Positions 10,726 through 19,538 of a stretch of 64,000 nt of DNA are shown in pieces; the first letter of the stretch is position 1, and every line of letters begins with the position of its first letter. This stretch comes from Halarcobacter mediterraneus (GTDB lineage Bacteria > Campylobacterota > Campylobacteria > Campylobacterales > Arcobacteraceae): the NCBI RefSeq assembly GCF_004116625.1, contig NZ_NXIE01000002.1:434001-498000 (forward strand), in the 5' to 3' direction. The translations under genes were made by a program, and so were the position numbers. Below the pieces are notes generated by a model. The model was not told where the DNA came from and searched no databases. It was given only the letters and a program-made list of their open reading frames with translations.

Positions 10726-11700
10726 TTATGATTTTTTTTCTAAAATTTTTATCTTATTTTTATTTTTCTCTATTTTAAGAGGATAAATTAAAGGCAAGTA
10801 TTCCAAAAACTTATCAATACCATATAAACTAAATTCTCCTGTTATAGGGTAAATATTTGAAGAATTAAGATTTACATCTATTTCTTTATTAGTATATTTT
10901 GAAAACTCTTTTATAGCATTAGTTAAAGAGGTTTGATTGAAAACTACTTTTTCATCTTTCCAGTTTGCTATTTTAGACAAAGAAACCTTCTTCATACTAT
11001 TAACTTTTCCAAAATTTGAAATATCTAAGATATCTCCTTTCTCTAAATGCGTTATTATTTTTGAGTATTCATCTTCCCCATATCTAATTGCTACAGCACC
11101 TTCGAGTACTGAAATATTTACTTTCTCTTTTTCTTTTGATACTTCAAATTTTGTTCCAACAACATGAACTATAATAGAATTATTTCTTACTAAAAAAGGT
11201 CTATCTTTATTTGAACTTACTTTAAATAAAACTCTCCCCTCTTCTAAAAATACTTCTCTTTTCTCATCTGAAAAAGCTACTTTTATCTTAGTTTTTGCAT
11301 CAAGAAGAATTTTTGATTTATCAGGTAATTTCAATTTTTGTATTTTATTTTCAGTAAAAAACTCTTGAGTATATATTTCTTTTGGTTTAAATAAAAAAAC
11401 AAAGGTTATGAGAATACATGCTGCTAAAGGTATTAATATTTTTATATTTTTAAAAGCTCTTGCTCTTTTTAGTTCTTGTTTTGTTTTCTCAGAAAGTTTT
11501 TCTTTCTCTTTAGAAGACAAAGAAAAAATTTTATTTCGAAACTCTTTTTCCTCTTCAAAGATTTGTTTATGTTCTAAAGAGGTGTTTAGCCAAGAAAGAA
11601 ATTCTTCATTTGAGTAAAGTTCTAAACCTTCTTGCTCAGAACTTAACCAATGTCTAGCTTCTTCTAAAATCAATTTTTTATTCAAAACTTTCTTCCTCAT
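10726..11700 (-). CDS. fecR: FecR-family anti-sigma/sigma regulator (copy 1)
   Basis: Inner-membrane protein that holds or activates the ECF sigma factor depending on the state of the outer-membrane receptor. The 324-residue protein has an N-terminal cytoplasmic DUF4880-like part (EEARHWLSSEQEGL), one transmembrane helix (about 86-104), a periplasmic FecR domain (about 125-215, with FLEEGRVLFKV and VVGTKFEV) and a C-terminal STN-like/DUF4974-type segment (about 250-310). It overlaps the sigma gene by 23 bases, implying translational coupling, and is followed by its receptor. Confidence 0.88.
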   Translation of the reverse strand: MRKKVLNKKLILEEARHWLSSEQEGLELYSNEEFLSWLNTSLEHKQIFEEEKEFRNKIFSLSSKEKEKLSEKTKQELKRARAFKNIKILIPLAACILITFVFLFKPKEIYTQEFFTENKIQKLKLPDKSKILLDAKTKIKVAFSDEKREVFLEEGRVLFKVSSNKDRPFLVRNNSIIVHVVGTKFEVSKEKEKVNISVLEGAVAIRYGEDEYSKIITHLEKGDILDISNFGKVNSMKKVSLSKIANWKDEKVVFNQTSLTNAIKEFSKYTNKEIDVNLNSSNIYPITGEFSLYGIDKFLEYLPLIYPLKIEKNKNKIKILEKKS

Positions 11701-12163
11701 TTTTACTTAGGTTTTCTTTTAATTGATTACTAGCTCTTGCTATATGTTGTTCTACTGCATTAAAAGATATATTCATTATCTCAGCTACTTCTTGTCTTGA
11801 ATAACCATCAATCATATGTAAGGTAAAAGCCTGTCTTCTTTTTTTGGGGAGTTTATCAATTTCTTCCATAAGTTGACTTCTTTGTTCAGCTTCTATTATT
11901 TGATTTTCTATAGTATTTTCTTCTTGGAAAAACTCTTCTTCATTAAAAGCTATTTTATCAATTCTATTTTTTTCTCTATATAAATCAACCATAATATTTT
12001 TGGCAATTCTATATAATAAAGCTCTTTCATTTTCAATATTCTTGGAATCTGCTTTTTTAATAACTCTGGCAAATGCTTCTTGAGTAATATCTTCAGCTAA
12101 ATCTCTGTCAAAAACAGATTTCTTGATATATATATAAATTTCTTTATAGTATTTTTTAATCAT
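11678..12163 (-). CDS. fecI: FecI-like ECF RNA polymerase sigma factor (copy 1)
   Basis: Extracytoplasmic-function sigma factor expected to transcribe the adjacent receptor gene. Region 2 is seen as RDLAEDITQEAFARVIKK with the downstream ALLYRIAKNIMVDLYREK, and region 4 as LPKKRRQAFTLHMIDGYSRQEVAEIM followed by the helix-turn-helix NAVEQHIARA (segments quoted across gaps). I place the start at the internal ATG giving MIKKYYKEIY, because this aligns with the start of the second copy (MIEHYNELVY); an ATG six codons further up (12181) is possible but has no ribosome site. A Fur-like box lies 28 bases upstream. Confidence 0.88.
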   Translation of the reverse strand: MIKKYYKEIYIYIKKSVFDRDLAEDITQEAFARVIKKADSKNIENERALLYRIAKNIMVDLYREKNRIDKIAFNEEEFFQEENTIENQIIEAEQRSQLMEEIDKLPKKRRQAFTLHMIDGYSRQEVAEIMNISFNAVEQHIARASNQLKENLSKNEEESFE

Positions 12164-12190
12164 AAGTGGACAAGCTCTCATTAAACATAA

Positions 12191-12205
12191 TGAGAATTAT
12201 AATCA
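12191..12205. promoter_or_regulatory. Predicted Fur box upstream of fecI copy 1
   Basis: TGAGAATTATAATCA matches the 7-1-7 Fur consensus at 12 of 14 informative positions, the best match in the window. Its position just upstream of the sigma gene fits iron repression of the whole fecI-fecR-receptor cassette. Confidence 0.65.
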
Positions 12206-12258
12206 TTAATTATAAAAATAGAGCTTAAAAGTAGAATAATATATTTTTATTACAAGTT

Positions 12259-12284
12259 TATAAAGAGACAAAAGTCTCTTTATA
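12259..12284. terminator. Terminator-like hairpin after TonB receptor 2
   Basis: An 11-base perfect stem TATAAAGAGAC / GTCTCTTTATA with an AAAA loop begins one base past the receptor stop. The following minus-strand sequence has only a short T-run (TTTATAAACTT is within the stem exit), so efficiency is uncertain. Confidence 0.6.
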
Positions 12285-12285
12285 T

Positions 12286-14670
12286 TTAGAATCTCATATT
12301 CATAGATAATAAAAATGTTCTAGGAGCACCTATCACATTTCCACCAGTATCCCAACCTAGAGTTTGATAATATTCTTTATCTAATAGATTATATACATTT
12401 AGTAAAAAATCAAGATTTTTGCTATATTGATATTTGGTATTAACTCCAACAGTATAATATCCACCTTGTTTTATCTTATCATAATCATTTGATTTTATAT
12501 CATTTTGAGCATAGATATTTGCTCCAACGATCCATTTATTAAACTCAGCAGGCAATCTATAAGTAGTTGAAAGTTTAAATTGGTGTTTTGGTAAAGTTGT
12601 GTCAAAAGTCTTACCAATATTACTACTATCTACATCTTTTGTATATTCTGTTTTCAAATAAGTATATCCTGCAACTAACTGCCAATTATCAGTAATTGCT
12701 CCACTAATTTCTGTTTCAAAACCTTTGCTTTCAACTTCTCCAGAAGCTCTTTTACAATAGCCATAAGTACTTCCAGGGCAAGGATTTGGTCCAGTTAAAT
12801 CATCGGTTGCTCTATTTTGTTGTTTGATTAAAAATGTTGCTAAATTCGCATTTAATGCCCCATCAAAATATTCACCTTTTATACCAGCTTCATAATTTGT
12901 TCCAGTTATTGGTTCTAATAAATCCCCATTTATATCTTTACTACTTTGTGGCTGAAAAATCTCTGTCCAACTTGTATAAATAGAATGATTATCATCTAAA
13001 TCATAAACAATTCCAGCATAAGGAACAACTTCAGCAGTAGCTTTATATGTACTATTTGTTCCTAAGTTTTTATTTTTATACCAACTCAATCTTGAACCTA
13101 AAATAAGATTTAAAGAATCAGTTAAATTCAATCTAGTTACTAAATATGTACTTTTTTGAGTTACATCAAATTTATATTTCCATTTATCCATATTAATATT
13201 TGGTTTTGATACAAGAGAAGAGTTCCAATTATAGGGATTTACTAAAGGACCATTACTTGTCCATTCATAATCAGACCAACCTCCCCAATTTCTATTTTCA
13301 AATTTTCTATAATCTGCACCAAGCATTAATTCATGATTTCTTCCAAATAAAGAGTATGGTCCACTTAAATATAAATCATAAGAGTCTTGTTTATTATCAA
13401 GTTTATATCCTTGAGTACCTTGATATAAATTACCAGAATGCCTACTTAAAGTTGAAAATAATATATCTTGTTCAGGTCTTTTCCAATTTCCTGCTAGTTT
13501 TACTTTCCAATCATTATTAAAGATATATTCTAATTGTGAAAAAACTGTTTTATCTGTTTGCTTCCAATAGTCAAAATCATTTGATAAATTTGTTTTTCTA
13601 CTTACATCTAAAAAACTTCCATCTTCATTTGTTGGCAATCTATTATATCCGCCTGTATTATCAACTTTTCTATAATGAAAACCTACTGTAGCCATTAAAT
13701 CATCAGTTATATCAGCTTCAACTATACTATAAAATTGATAGTTTTTTTGTTCAGCATTATCATAAAACATATCTCTATCTTGAGCTGTTATTATAGTTCT
13801 TGCTCTTATAGTTTTATCTTCATTTAAAGCTCCACCAATATCAAAAGTTCCTCTAAAATTATCATAACTTCCATAACTTATACTAGCATTGCCTTTTAAC
13901 TCTTTTGTTGGTCTTTTTCTTACTAAATTTACAGTTGCTGATGGTGTTCCTGTACCAGTTGTTAACCCCGTTGCTCCCCTCACTACTTCAACTCTATCAT
14001 AGATATCTAAAGAATCATTATTTGCATTATAAGTTCCATTTGATTCTGTACTGGTTGGTATACCATCTAACAAAATATTTGATATTTCAAATCCTCTAGC
14101 ATTAAATCTTGCAGAATCTCCTGCATCATAACCTTTTTCTAAAACTATACCTGTCATATTTTGCATAGCAGCATCAAGTGTTGTATATCCAAAATCTTCT
14201 ATTTGCTGTCTTGTCATAACACTAACTGATTGAGGAGTTTCTCTTATTGAGAGGTTTAGTTTTGTAGCTGTACTCATACTTTCTGTTGTGTATGAGTTTG
14301 TTCCTTCAGTCGTAGAACTATTTGCTAGAATTTCTACATTTCCTAAATCATTTCCATTATTAGAACTGTTATTTAATTCTTTTTTTCTTATTAAAATAGT
14401 TCCATCTTCTATTATAGCTTTTAGTTTTGTTCCTTCTAAAACTTTGTCTAAAGCTTTTTGTACACCTTCTACATCTTTTATATTTGGTGCAGTTTTCCCT
14501 TCAAGTAGTTTTGCATCTACCATATAAGGAATATTTGCTTTTTGTGAGATTTGCTCTATTGCTTGGCTTAGAGATTTATCTTCTACTGTGTATAATTGCT
14601 CTGCATTTAGATTTGTGCATAAAACAAAAGCTAAAGCAGGAGCAATAAATCTTGATTTTAGTTTAATCAT
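12286..14670 (-). CDS. TonB-dependent siderophore-type receptor with STN signalling domain (copy 2)
   Basis: Second outer-membrane transducer receptor, 794 residues, same architecture as the one at 8301: signal peptide (about 1-23, ending LNA), STN domain (about 25-97), plug with IRETPQSVSVMTRQQIEDFG, barrel ending LLSMNMRF. The two share the STN and plug motifs but differ widely in the barrel, so they probably recognise different ligands. A cysteine pair (CPGSTYGYC) in a predicted extracellular loop is absent from copy 1. It follows its own FecI and FecR genes. Only a weak Fur-like sequence (GAACAATTATTGAAA, 14691-14705, 8 of 14) is in front of it. Confidence 0.9.
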   Translation of the reverse strand: MIKLKSRFIAPALAFVLCTNLNAEQLYTVEDKSLSQAIEQISQKANIPYMVDAKLLEGKTAPNIKDVEGVQKALDKVLEGTKLKAIIEDGTILIRKKELNNSSNNGNDLGNVEILANSSTTEGTNSYTTESMSTATKLNLSIRETPQSVSVMTRQQIEDFGYTTLDAAMQNMTGIVLEKGYDAGDSARFNARGFEISNILLDGIPTSTESNGTYNANNDSLDIYDRVEVVRGATGLTTGTGTPSATVNLVRKRPTKELKGNASISYGSYDNFRGTFDIGGALNEDKTIRARTIITAQDRDMFYDNAEQKNYQFYSIVEADITDDLMATVGFHYRKVDNTGGYNRLPTNEDGSFLDVSRKTNLSNDFDYWKQTDKTVFSQLEYIFNNDWKVKLAGNWKRPEQDILFSTLSRHSGNLYQGTQGYKLDNKQDSYDLYLSGPYSLFGRNHELMLGADYRKFENRNWGGWSDYEWTSNGPLVNPYNWNSSLVSKPNINMDKWKYKFDVTQKSTYLVTRLNLTDSLNLILGSRLSWYKNKNLGTNSTYKATAEVVPYAGIVYDLDDNHSIYTSWTEIFQPQSSKDINGDLLEPITGTNYEAGIKGEYFDGALNANLATFLIKQQNRATDDLTGPNPCPGSTYGYCKRASGEVESKGFETEISGAITDNWQLVAGYTYLKTEYTKDVDSSNIGKTFDTTLPKHQFKLSTTYRLPAEFNKWIVGANIYAQNDIKSNDYDKIKQGGYYTVGVNTKYQYSKNLDFLLNVYNLLDKEYYQTLGWDTGGNVIGAPRTFLLSMNMRF

Positions 14671-14750
14671 TTAGTCTCCTTTTATTTTAAGAACAATTAT
14701 TGAAATCATTCTTTCTATTAGTAAGACGTTTGAGTTTTAAAAATCAGACA

Positions 14751-15716
14751 CTAATTTTGAGAAATCTTTATATTTCTATTGTTTTTATCTAATTTTAAAG
14801 GATAGATTTTAGGTAAAGCTTCTAGAAATTTATTAAATTCATTTATTGCAAACTTTCCTGTAATAGCTGTATATGCTACATCTTCATTTTCATACTTTAC
14901 ATCAATATCTACATATCTTGAGAATTCTTTAATTACAGTCTTAAGTGGTGTTCCATAAAAAGATAAAAAACCTTTTTCCCAAGTTGCTATTTTTTCTAGT
15001 TCAATTTTTCCATAGTCTGAAACTTTTCCATTTCTATTTAAAGTAAGTTGTTCTTTTTTTGTCAAAATGATTATTGTTTTGATTTTATCATACTCTTTTT
15101 TAGATATTTTTACTGTTCCTTCTTTTACTTTTATGCTTACTTTATCATTTAGATTACTTACTTCAAAACTTGTACCTAAAACTTCTATTTGGGCATTACT
15201 TGCATTTATTATAAAGGGTCTGCTTTTATCTTTTGCCACATAAAAGACAGCTTTTCCTTTTGGAAAAATCACTTCTCTTCTATTTTTATAATAGTCTATA
15301 TTCATAGTTGAATTTACATCTAATACAATTTTAGAATTATCAGGGAGTAAATACTTATCTTCTATTTTATTGTTTGATATTAATGCTTTAGAAAAACTTG
15401 GATTTATAAAATCTATATAGTAATTATATGAGCCAATTCCTACTGCCAAAAGAAATATTGCAGCTGTAGAAAAGTATCTAATTTTTTGTATAAACTTTGC
15501 TCTTTTTATACCTGTATTTGCTTTTTCTTTTAATTCTTCTTTTTTATTACTTGGTAAAGACTTAAAAGTCTCTCTTATAAGTTTATTACTTACATAGGCT
15601 TCTTTATGTTCTTTACTTTCATTTAGCCATTGTTCTAGCTCTTTTTTCTCACAGGTAGATAATCCTTCTTGTTCTTTAATAAGCCATAAGATTGCTTCTT
15701 CATTTATACTTTTCAT
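14751..15716 (-). CDS. fecR: FecR-family anti-sigma/sigma regulator (copy 2)
   Basis: Inner-membrane signal relay between the STN domain of receptor 2 and the ECF sigma factor. The 321-residue protein has the N-terminal EEAILWLIKEQEGL motif in the cytoplasm, one transmembrane helix (about 80-100), a periplasmic FecR domain (about 125-210, with VIFPKGKAVFYV and VLGTSFEV) and a C-terminal segment (about 255-310) ending KIYPLKLDK, similar to KFLEYLPLIYPLKIEK of copy 1. Its ATG overlaps the sigma stop by one base (TAATG). Confidence 0.88.
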   Translation of the reverse strand: MKSINEEAILWLIKEQEGLSTCEKKELEQWLNESKEHKEAYVSNKLIRETFKSLPSNKKEELKEKANTGIKRAKFIQKIRYFSTAAIFLLAVGIGSYNYYIDFINPSFSKALISNNKIEDKYLLPDNSKIVLDVNSTMNIDYYKNRREVIFPKGKAVFYVAKDKSRPFIINASNAQIEVLGTSFEVSNLNDKVSIKVKEGTVKISKKEYDKIKTIIILTKKEQLTLNRNGKVSDYGKIELEKIATWEKGFLSFYGTPLKTVIKEFSRYVDIDVKYENEDVAYTAITGKFAINEFNKFLEALPKIYPLKLDKNNRNIKISQN

Positions 15717-16195
15717 TATTTAATTCCTAATTTTCTTTGCATCTTTTCTTTCAACTTTTCACTTGCCCGAATTATGTGTTTTTCAACTGCTCCAACACTT
15801 ACTCCCATTTTTTCAGCGATTTCTTTTCTTGAAAAGCCTTCAAGTATATGTAAAGTAAAAGCTTGTTGATTTTTTTCAGGTAAGGTAGCTAATATTTGAA
15901 GTAGTAATTCTTGCTGATTTGCTTGACAAACCTGTTCTTCAGGTTGTTCTTCAATCGGTATACTATGTTCTTCCTCTTCATAAATAATACTTGAAGCATT
16001 TTTTTCTCTTCTAGCTTGGTCAATTGCAATATTTCTTGCTAATTTATATAAAAAAGCTCTTTTATTTTTTACTGGGGTTCTTTTATCAATAACTAACATT
16101 CTGCTATATGCTTCTTGAATGATATCTTTGGCTTTTTCTTTATCTCCAACCATTCGATAAATATAATATACTAACTCATTATAGTGTTCAATCAT
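15716..16195 (-). CDS. fecI: FecI-like ECF RNA polymerase sigma factor (copy 2)
   Basis: A 159-residue ECF sigma factor: region 2 with KAKDIIQEAYSRMLV and AFLYKLARNIAIDQARREK, region 4 with LPEKNQQAFTLHILEGFSRK followed by EIAEKMGVSVGAVEKHIIRA. It is overlapped by fecR copy 2 and would drive receptor 2. Similarity to copy 1 is clear across both regions, consistent with an ancient tandem duplication or parallel acquisition. A Fur-like box lies 27 bases upstream. Confidence 0.9.
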   Translation of the reverse strand: MIEHYNELVYYIYRMVGDKEKAKDIIQEAYSRMLVIDKRTPVKNKRAFLYKLARNIAIDQARREKNASSIIYEEEEHSIPIEEQPEEQVCQANQQELLLQILATLPEKNQQAFTLHILEGFSRKEIAEKMGVSVGAVEKHIIRASEKLKEKMQRKLGIK

Positions 16196-16221
16196 AAGGA
16201 GCTAACCTTTTATAGTATTTT

Positions 16222-16236
16222 TGAGATACATTATCA
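16222..16236. promoter_or_regulatory. Predicted Fur box upstream of fecI copy 2
   Basis: On the minus strand TGATAATGTATCTCA has a perfect left half-site TGATAAT and a 4 of 7 right half-site against the Fur 7-1-7 consensus. It sits between the crcB stop and the sigma gene. Confidence 0.5.
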
Positions 16237-16299
16237 TAATTAGAATTATATAAAAATAAATGAAAAGCTTTACATGACAAGCAAAACTATTAAAATGTA

Positions 16300-16695
16300 C
16301 TATTTTATAAAAAAATGAAGAAGTTTATATCCACTTGCAGCAGCTAAGATTGTACCAAAAAGATTTAAGAACATATTAGTTAGTCCTAAAAAAAATGAAG
16401 TTTGAAGTAAAAAAAAGCTTTCTATAGCAAAGGTAGAATATGTAGTTAAAGCACCTAAAAATCCCGTTATTAAAAAAGATTTTGTAATATCTGAAAGTAA
16501 ATTATGTGTAACGAAAGCAAATAAACATCCTATAATAAAACTACCTACAATATTTACAAGAAGTATTCCTACTGGAAAATCTATGGGGAAATGCTTATTT
16601 GTAAGATGAACAACATAAGCTCTTGCTACAGCACCTAAAAAACCACCTAATCCTATAGCTAAAACTGTTTGCCAACTAAAAGTCATTTTTTTCAA
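16300..16695 (-). CDS. crcB: Fluoride exporter CrcB/FluC
   Basis: Small membrane protein of the fluoride channel family, which works as an antiparallel dimer to expel fluoride. The 131-residue sequence has four hydrophobic helices and the family motifs GGFLGAVARAYV near the N terminus, the NIVGSF segment in helix 2 and GFLGALTTYSTFAIE in helix 3, which contains the Phe and Thr residues lining the fluoride pore. It overlaps plsC by 20 bases as the last gene of the ctpA-pur-plsC block. I saw no fluoride riboswitch in front. Confidence 0.92.
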   Translation of the reverse strand: MKKMTFSWQTVLAIGLGGFLGAVARAYVVHLTNKHFPIDFPVGILLVNIVGSFIIGCLFAFVTHNLLSDITKSFLITGFLGALTTYSTFAIESFFLLQTSFFLGLTNMFLNLFGTILAAASGYKLLHFFIK

Positions 16696-17365
16696 GCTCT
16701 TCTTTGAAAACTCTATTCATTTCTTCTTCTAGGTCTTCAAACCAAGTTGTTCCTTTTTGAGCTTGTACAGGTTTTAAATAGATGACTTTTACTATCCCTG
16801 GTTCTTGCTTTACTCGTCTTGAGTCTAGAATTTTTTTTGTATTTAAAATTATTGCTGGCTGGACTCGAAGATTTAATTTATTTGCAATCATTTTAGCACC
16901 AGGTTTAAACTTTAACATATGTTTTCCATCACTTCTTGTTCCTTCAGGAAACATAGCTATAGGTCTACCTTTTGATAATCTGTCTTTTGCTTCTTTTAAT
17001 AAATGAATAATTCCTGCTTTATTTTCTCTATCTACAGATATCATTTGTGGAGCTTTTATAATATGTCCAAAAAAGAATAAATCAGTAATTTCTTTTTTTG
17101 CAACCCAAGCTAAGTGCTTATTATGAAGATGTTCCATAACAATAATATCTAATAAGCTTTGATGATTCATAATAACCATATCACAAGAATCATCTAACTC
17201 ACCTTCTATCTGAAACTTTATACCTAATAAATAAGTTTGGACTTTCATCCATATTTTAATTATTTCATGGGTTTTATTTTTAAATAAATACATAGCAACT
17301 ACAACTATTGCAACAGTAATTGAGAATTGTATAAGAACGATAAAACCTCTAATTCTTGATAACAT
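16676..17365 (-). CDS. plsC: 1-acyl-sn-glycerol-3-phosphate acyltransferase
   Basis: Acylates lysophosphatidic acid to phosphatidic acid at the inner membrane. The 229-residue protein has an N-terminal membrane helix (about 8-28), the catalytic HX4D motif (H68 to D73 in NHQSLLD) and the glycerophosphate-binding FPEGTR motif (139-144). The gene overlaps the periplasmic-protein gene upstream by 17 bases and crcB downstream by 20, the order I recall for Cj0515-Cj0516-Cj0517. Confidence 0.93.
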   Translation of the reverse strand: MLSRIRGFIVLIQFSITVAIVVVAMYLFKNKTHEIIKIWMKVQTYLLGIKFQIEGELDDSCDMVIMNHQSLLDIIVMEHLHNKHLAWVAKKEITDLFFFGHIIKAPQMISVDRENKAGIIHLLKEAKDRLSKGRPIAMFPEGTRSDGKHMLKFKPGAKMIANKLNLRVQPAIILNTKKILDSRRVKQEPGIVKVIYLKPVQAQKGTTWFEDLEEEMNRVFKEELEKNDF

Positions 17366-18551
17366 CTTCTTCCTTTACCCAACCAATATATTTATTATCA
17401 TCTTTTTGAAACATAATTTTAACAAAATTGTTTCTTCTTTTCATTTCTTCTACAGTAGTTTGAGATGGGATTTGTTGAAAAATTGTAGAATTCTTTGTAG
17501 GCAAAATATAAATTACCGTATTTTCTTTTAATTTTATATTCTGATTTGGCATTGCAAATAGCATAAAAGCTATTGCTAAAATTAAAAATACTATTAAATA
17601 TAAATAGTTTCTCTTCCAAATAAAAAGAATTAAAAATACTAAAGATAAAGCTCCTATAGCAAGTTTTTTATAAAACTCAAAACTTGAATTATTTGGGTTT
17701 AAATCAGTTTGAGTGCTCACTAGTTCTTCTTCAAATTTAATTGGGATACTAATATTTTCTAATCTATTTTTAGTACTATTATAATAATTAAATGAAATAG
17801 ATTTTTGATGAATAGGAATAACTACATAATATATCATATGTTGTTCAGGATAATTATCTTCAATTAAAGTAATTCCCTGTTCTTCAACTCCTTGTATAAG
17901 AAAATCTTCAAAATTTGAATACTTACCTTGTAAATCAATAATCACTAAGGCTTCTTTATTTGTATATTGTTTTGCTTTTGAACCTAATAAAGTTACTTCA
18001 TTTGCAATTATATTTGAAAATCTTTTATCCCCTTTTGCTATTTCTGAAAAGTTTATCTTAGGAGGAAGTAGTTTTCTACTCTCTACTAAAACATCATTAT
18101 CAAAAAGTTTTACTTCAATTGTAGGAAGTAAAAAGTTTGGTTCATAGGCTTTAAAATAATATTTATTTTCATATATATTTGTTGTTCCTTGAGCTAAATT
18201 CCAAGAATCTTCAGCATTTAAAGGAATCATATTAATTCCATCTATAAAGTGTGTTTCTATTCTATCATAATTAGTTCTTGTAATTAAAGCTTTAACATCT
18301 ACTTCAAATCTTTGATTTTTATAAATTTGTTCAGGATATTTTTTATATGAAAGATAAAGATTTTTTGTCACCACTGAAGGTTCCATATTTTCACCTTCAG
18401 CAGACTGATTATTTTGTGAAAAATTATTATTAGTTATAATTTCATGTTCTAAGTTATCATCTGTAAACACAGAAGATTCATTTTTTACAAAATCATTATT
18501 TGCAAAAATAAAAGAAATGAAAAGAAGGATTATTACTAATATTTTTTTCAC
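17349..18551 (-). CDS. Periplasmic/membrane protein with C-terminal SH3-like domain, function unknown
   Basis: A 400-residue protein starting at GTG that overlaps the purQ stop (TAGTG). It has a signal peptide (about 1-17), a periplasmic part (about 60-275) that begins with SLYLSYKKYPEQIYKNQRFEV-like beta structure reminiscent of BatD-type immunoglobulin folds, two adjacent transmembrane helices (about 296-311 and 316-334), and a C-terminal segment (about 342-398, VIYILPTKNSTIF to GWVKEEDV) that looks like a bacterial SH3 domain. I recognise the position, between purQ and plsC, as that of C. jejuni Cj0515, but no function. A role in envelope maintenance is a guess from topology. Confidence 0.75.
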   Translation of the reverse strand: MKKILVIILLFISFIFANNDFVKNESSVFTDDNLEHEIITNNNFSQNNQSAEGENMEPSVVTKNLYLSYKKYPEQIYKNQRFEVDVKALITRTNYDRIETHFIDGINMIPLNAEDSWNLAQGTTNIYENKYYFKAYEPNFLLPTIEVKLFDNDVLVESRKLLPPKINFSEIAKGDKRFSNIIANEVTLLGSKAKQYTNKEALVIIDLQGKYSNFEDFLIQGVEEQGITLIEDNYPEQHMIYYVVIPIHQKSISFNYYNSTKNRLENISIPIKFEEELVSTQTDLNPNNSSFEFYKKLAIGALSLVFLILFIWKRNYLYLIVFLILAIAFMLFAMPNQNIKLKENTVIYILPTKNSTIFQQIPSQTTVEEMKRRNNFVKIMFQKDDNKYIGWVKEEDVIKN

Positions 18552-19222
18552 TATTTTAAAAATCCTTTTAGCATATTAAGTCCATCATCACAACCTAATA
18601 GAGTTTCAATTGCTCTTTCTGGATGAGGCATTAATCCAAATACATTTTTTTCTTTATTACAAATACCTGCAATATTTGATACAGAACCATTGATATTTTT
18701 TAGTTCAGCATTTTCATCACAATATTTTAAAAGAATTTGATTATTTTCTTCAAGCTCTTTTAATCCTTTTTCATCAATAAAATAATTACCATCATGATGA
18801 GCTACAGGAATATTTACAACATCACCTTTTTTTAACAATGATAAAAAAATATTGTCATTATTTATTACTTTTAGATGATTATATTTAGAAATAAAATGTA
18901 AAGAGTCATTTCTTTTCATAGCACCTGGTAAAAGTCCTGCTTCAAGTAAAATCTGAAATCCATTACAAATACCTAAAATTTTTCCACCTTTAGAAGCATA
19001 TTCTTGAACTGATTCCATAATATTTGCAAATCTTGCAATTGCTCCTGATCTTAGATAATCACCATATGAAAATCCCCCAGGTATTACCAAAAGGTCTGTG
19101 TTTTCAGGAATTTCTTTATCCTTATGCCAAACTATTGTAACATCACAATTCAATTTTTCAAAAGCATATTTTGTGTCATATTCACAATTAGTACCAGGAA
19201 ATTGTAGTACAGATACATTCAT
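18551..19222 (-). CDS. purQ: Phosphoribosylformylglycinamidine synthase subunit PurQ
   Basis: Glutaminase subunit that delivers ammonia to PurL for FGAM synthesis in purine biosynthesis. The 223-residue class I amidotransferase has the oxyanion region GGFSYGDYLRSGAIARF, the nucleophile cysteine in ILGICNGFQILLEAGLLPG and the His-Glu pair in MPHPERA. It follows purS by 4 bases; the three-component PurS-PurQ-PurL arrangement is therefore used, with purL elsewhere. Confidence 0.96.
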   Translation of the reverse strand: MNVSVLQFPGTNCEYDTKYAFEKLNCDVTIVWHKDKEIPENTDLLVIPGGFSYGDYLRSGAIARFANIMESVQEYASKGGKILGICNGFQILLEAGLLPGAMKRNDSLHFISKYNHLKVINNDNIFLSLLKKGDVVNIPVAHHDGNYFIDEKGLKELEENNQILLKYCDENAELKNINGSVSNIAGICNKEKNVFGLMPHPERAIETLLGCDDGLNMLKGFLK

Positions 19223-19226
19223 TGTC

Positions 19227-19472
19227 TTAACCTACTATCTCAATTTGATAATCTTCAATTACAGTGTTTGCTAAAAGTTTTTCACACATTTTTGTTACTT
19301 CTTCTTTTGCTTCATCTTCATTTGATGAATTTAATTCCATAATAATTTGTTTACCAATTCTTACATCTTTTACAATATCTTTAAAACCTAACGTATCTAA
19401 CGCATGATGAGTTGCTTTTCCTTGATCATCAAGAACACCTTGCTTTAATGCTACATTTATGATTGCTTTCAT
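19227..19472 (-). CDS. purS: Phosphoribosylformylglycinamidine synthase subunit PurS
   Basis: Small structural subunit bridging PurQ and PurL. The 81-residue protein shows the family features: N-terminal strand KAIINVALKQGVLDDQGKA, the GFKDIVKDVRIGKQI segment and a C-terminal LLANTVIEDYQIEI strand. Located between purC and purQ in the expected order. Confidence 0.95.
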   Translation of the reverse strand: MKAIINVALKQGVLDDQGKATHHALDTLGFKDIVKDVRIGKQIIMELNSSNEDEAKEEVTKMCEKLLANTVIEDYQIEIVG

Positions 19473-19538
19473 TTATTACCTTCTATTTATATTTTTGCGA
19501 TTATATCTAAAATTATCTTATAGCAATTTACTTCAAAA

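Noticed and set aside
14691-14705. Fur box in front of TonB receptor 2
   Set aside because: Only 8 of 14 informative positions match the consensus, close to what AT-rich sequence gives by chance.
17419-17619. Minus-strand 66-codon frame within the periplasmic-protein gene
   Set aside because: Alternate frame of 17349-18551 with no ribosome site and composition typical of a shadow frame.
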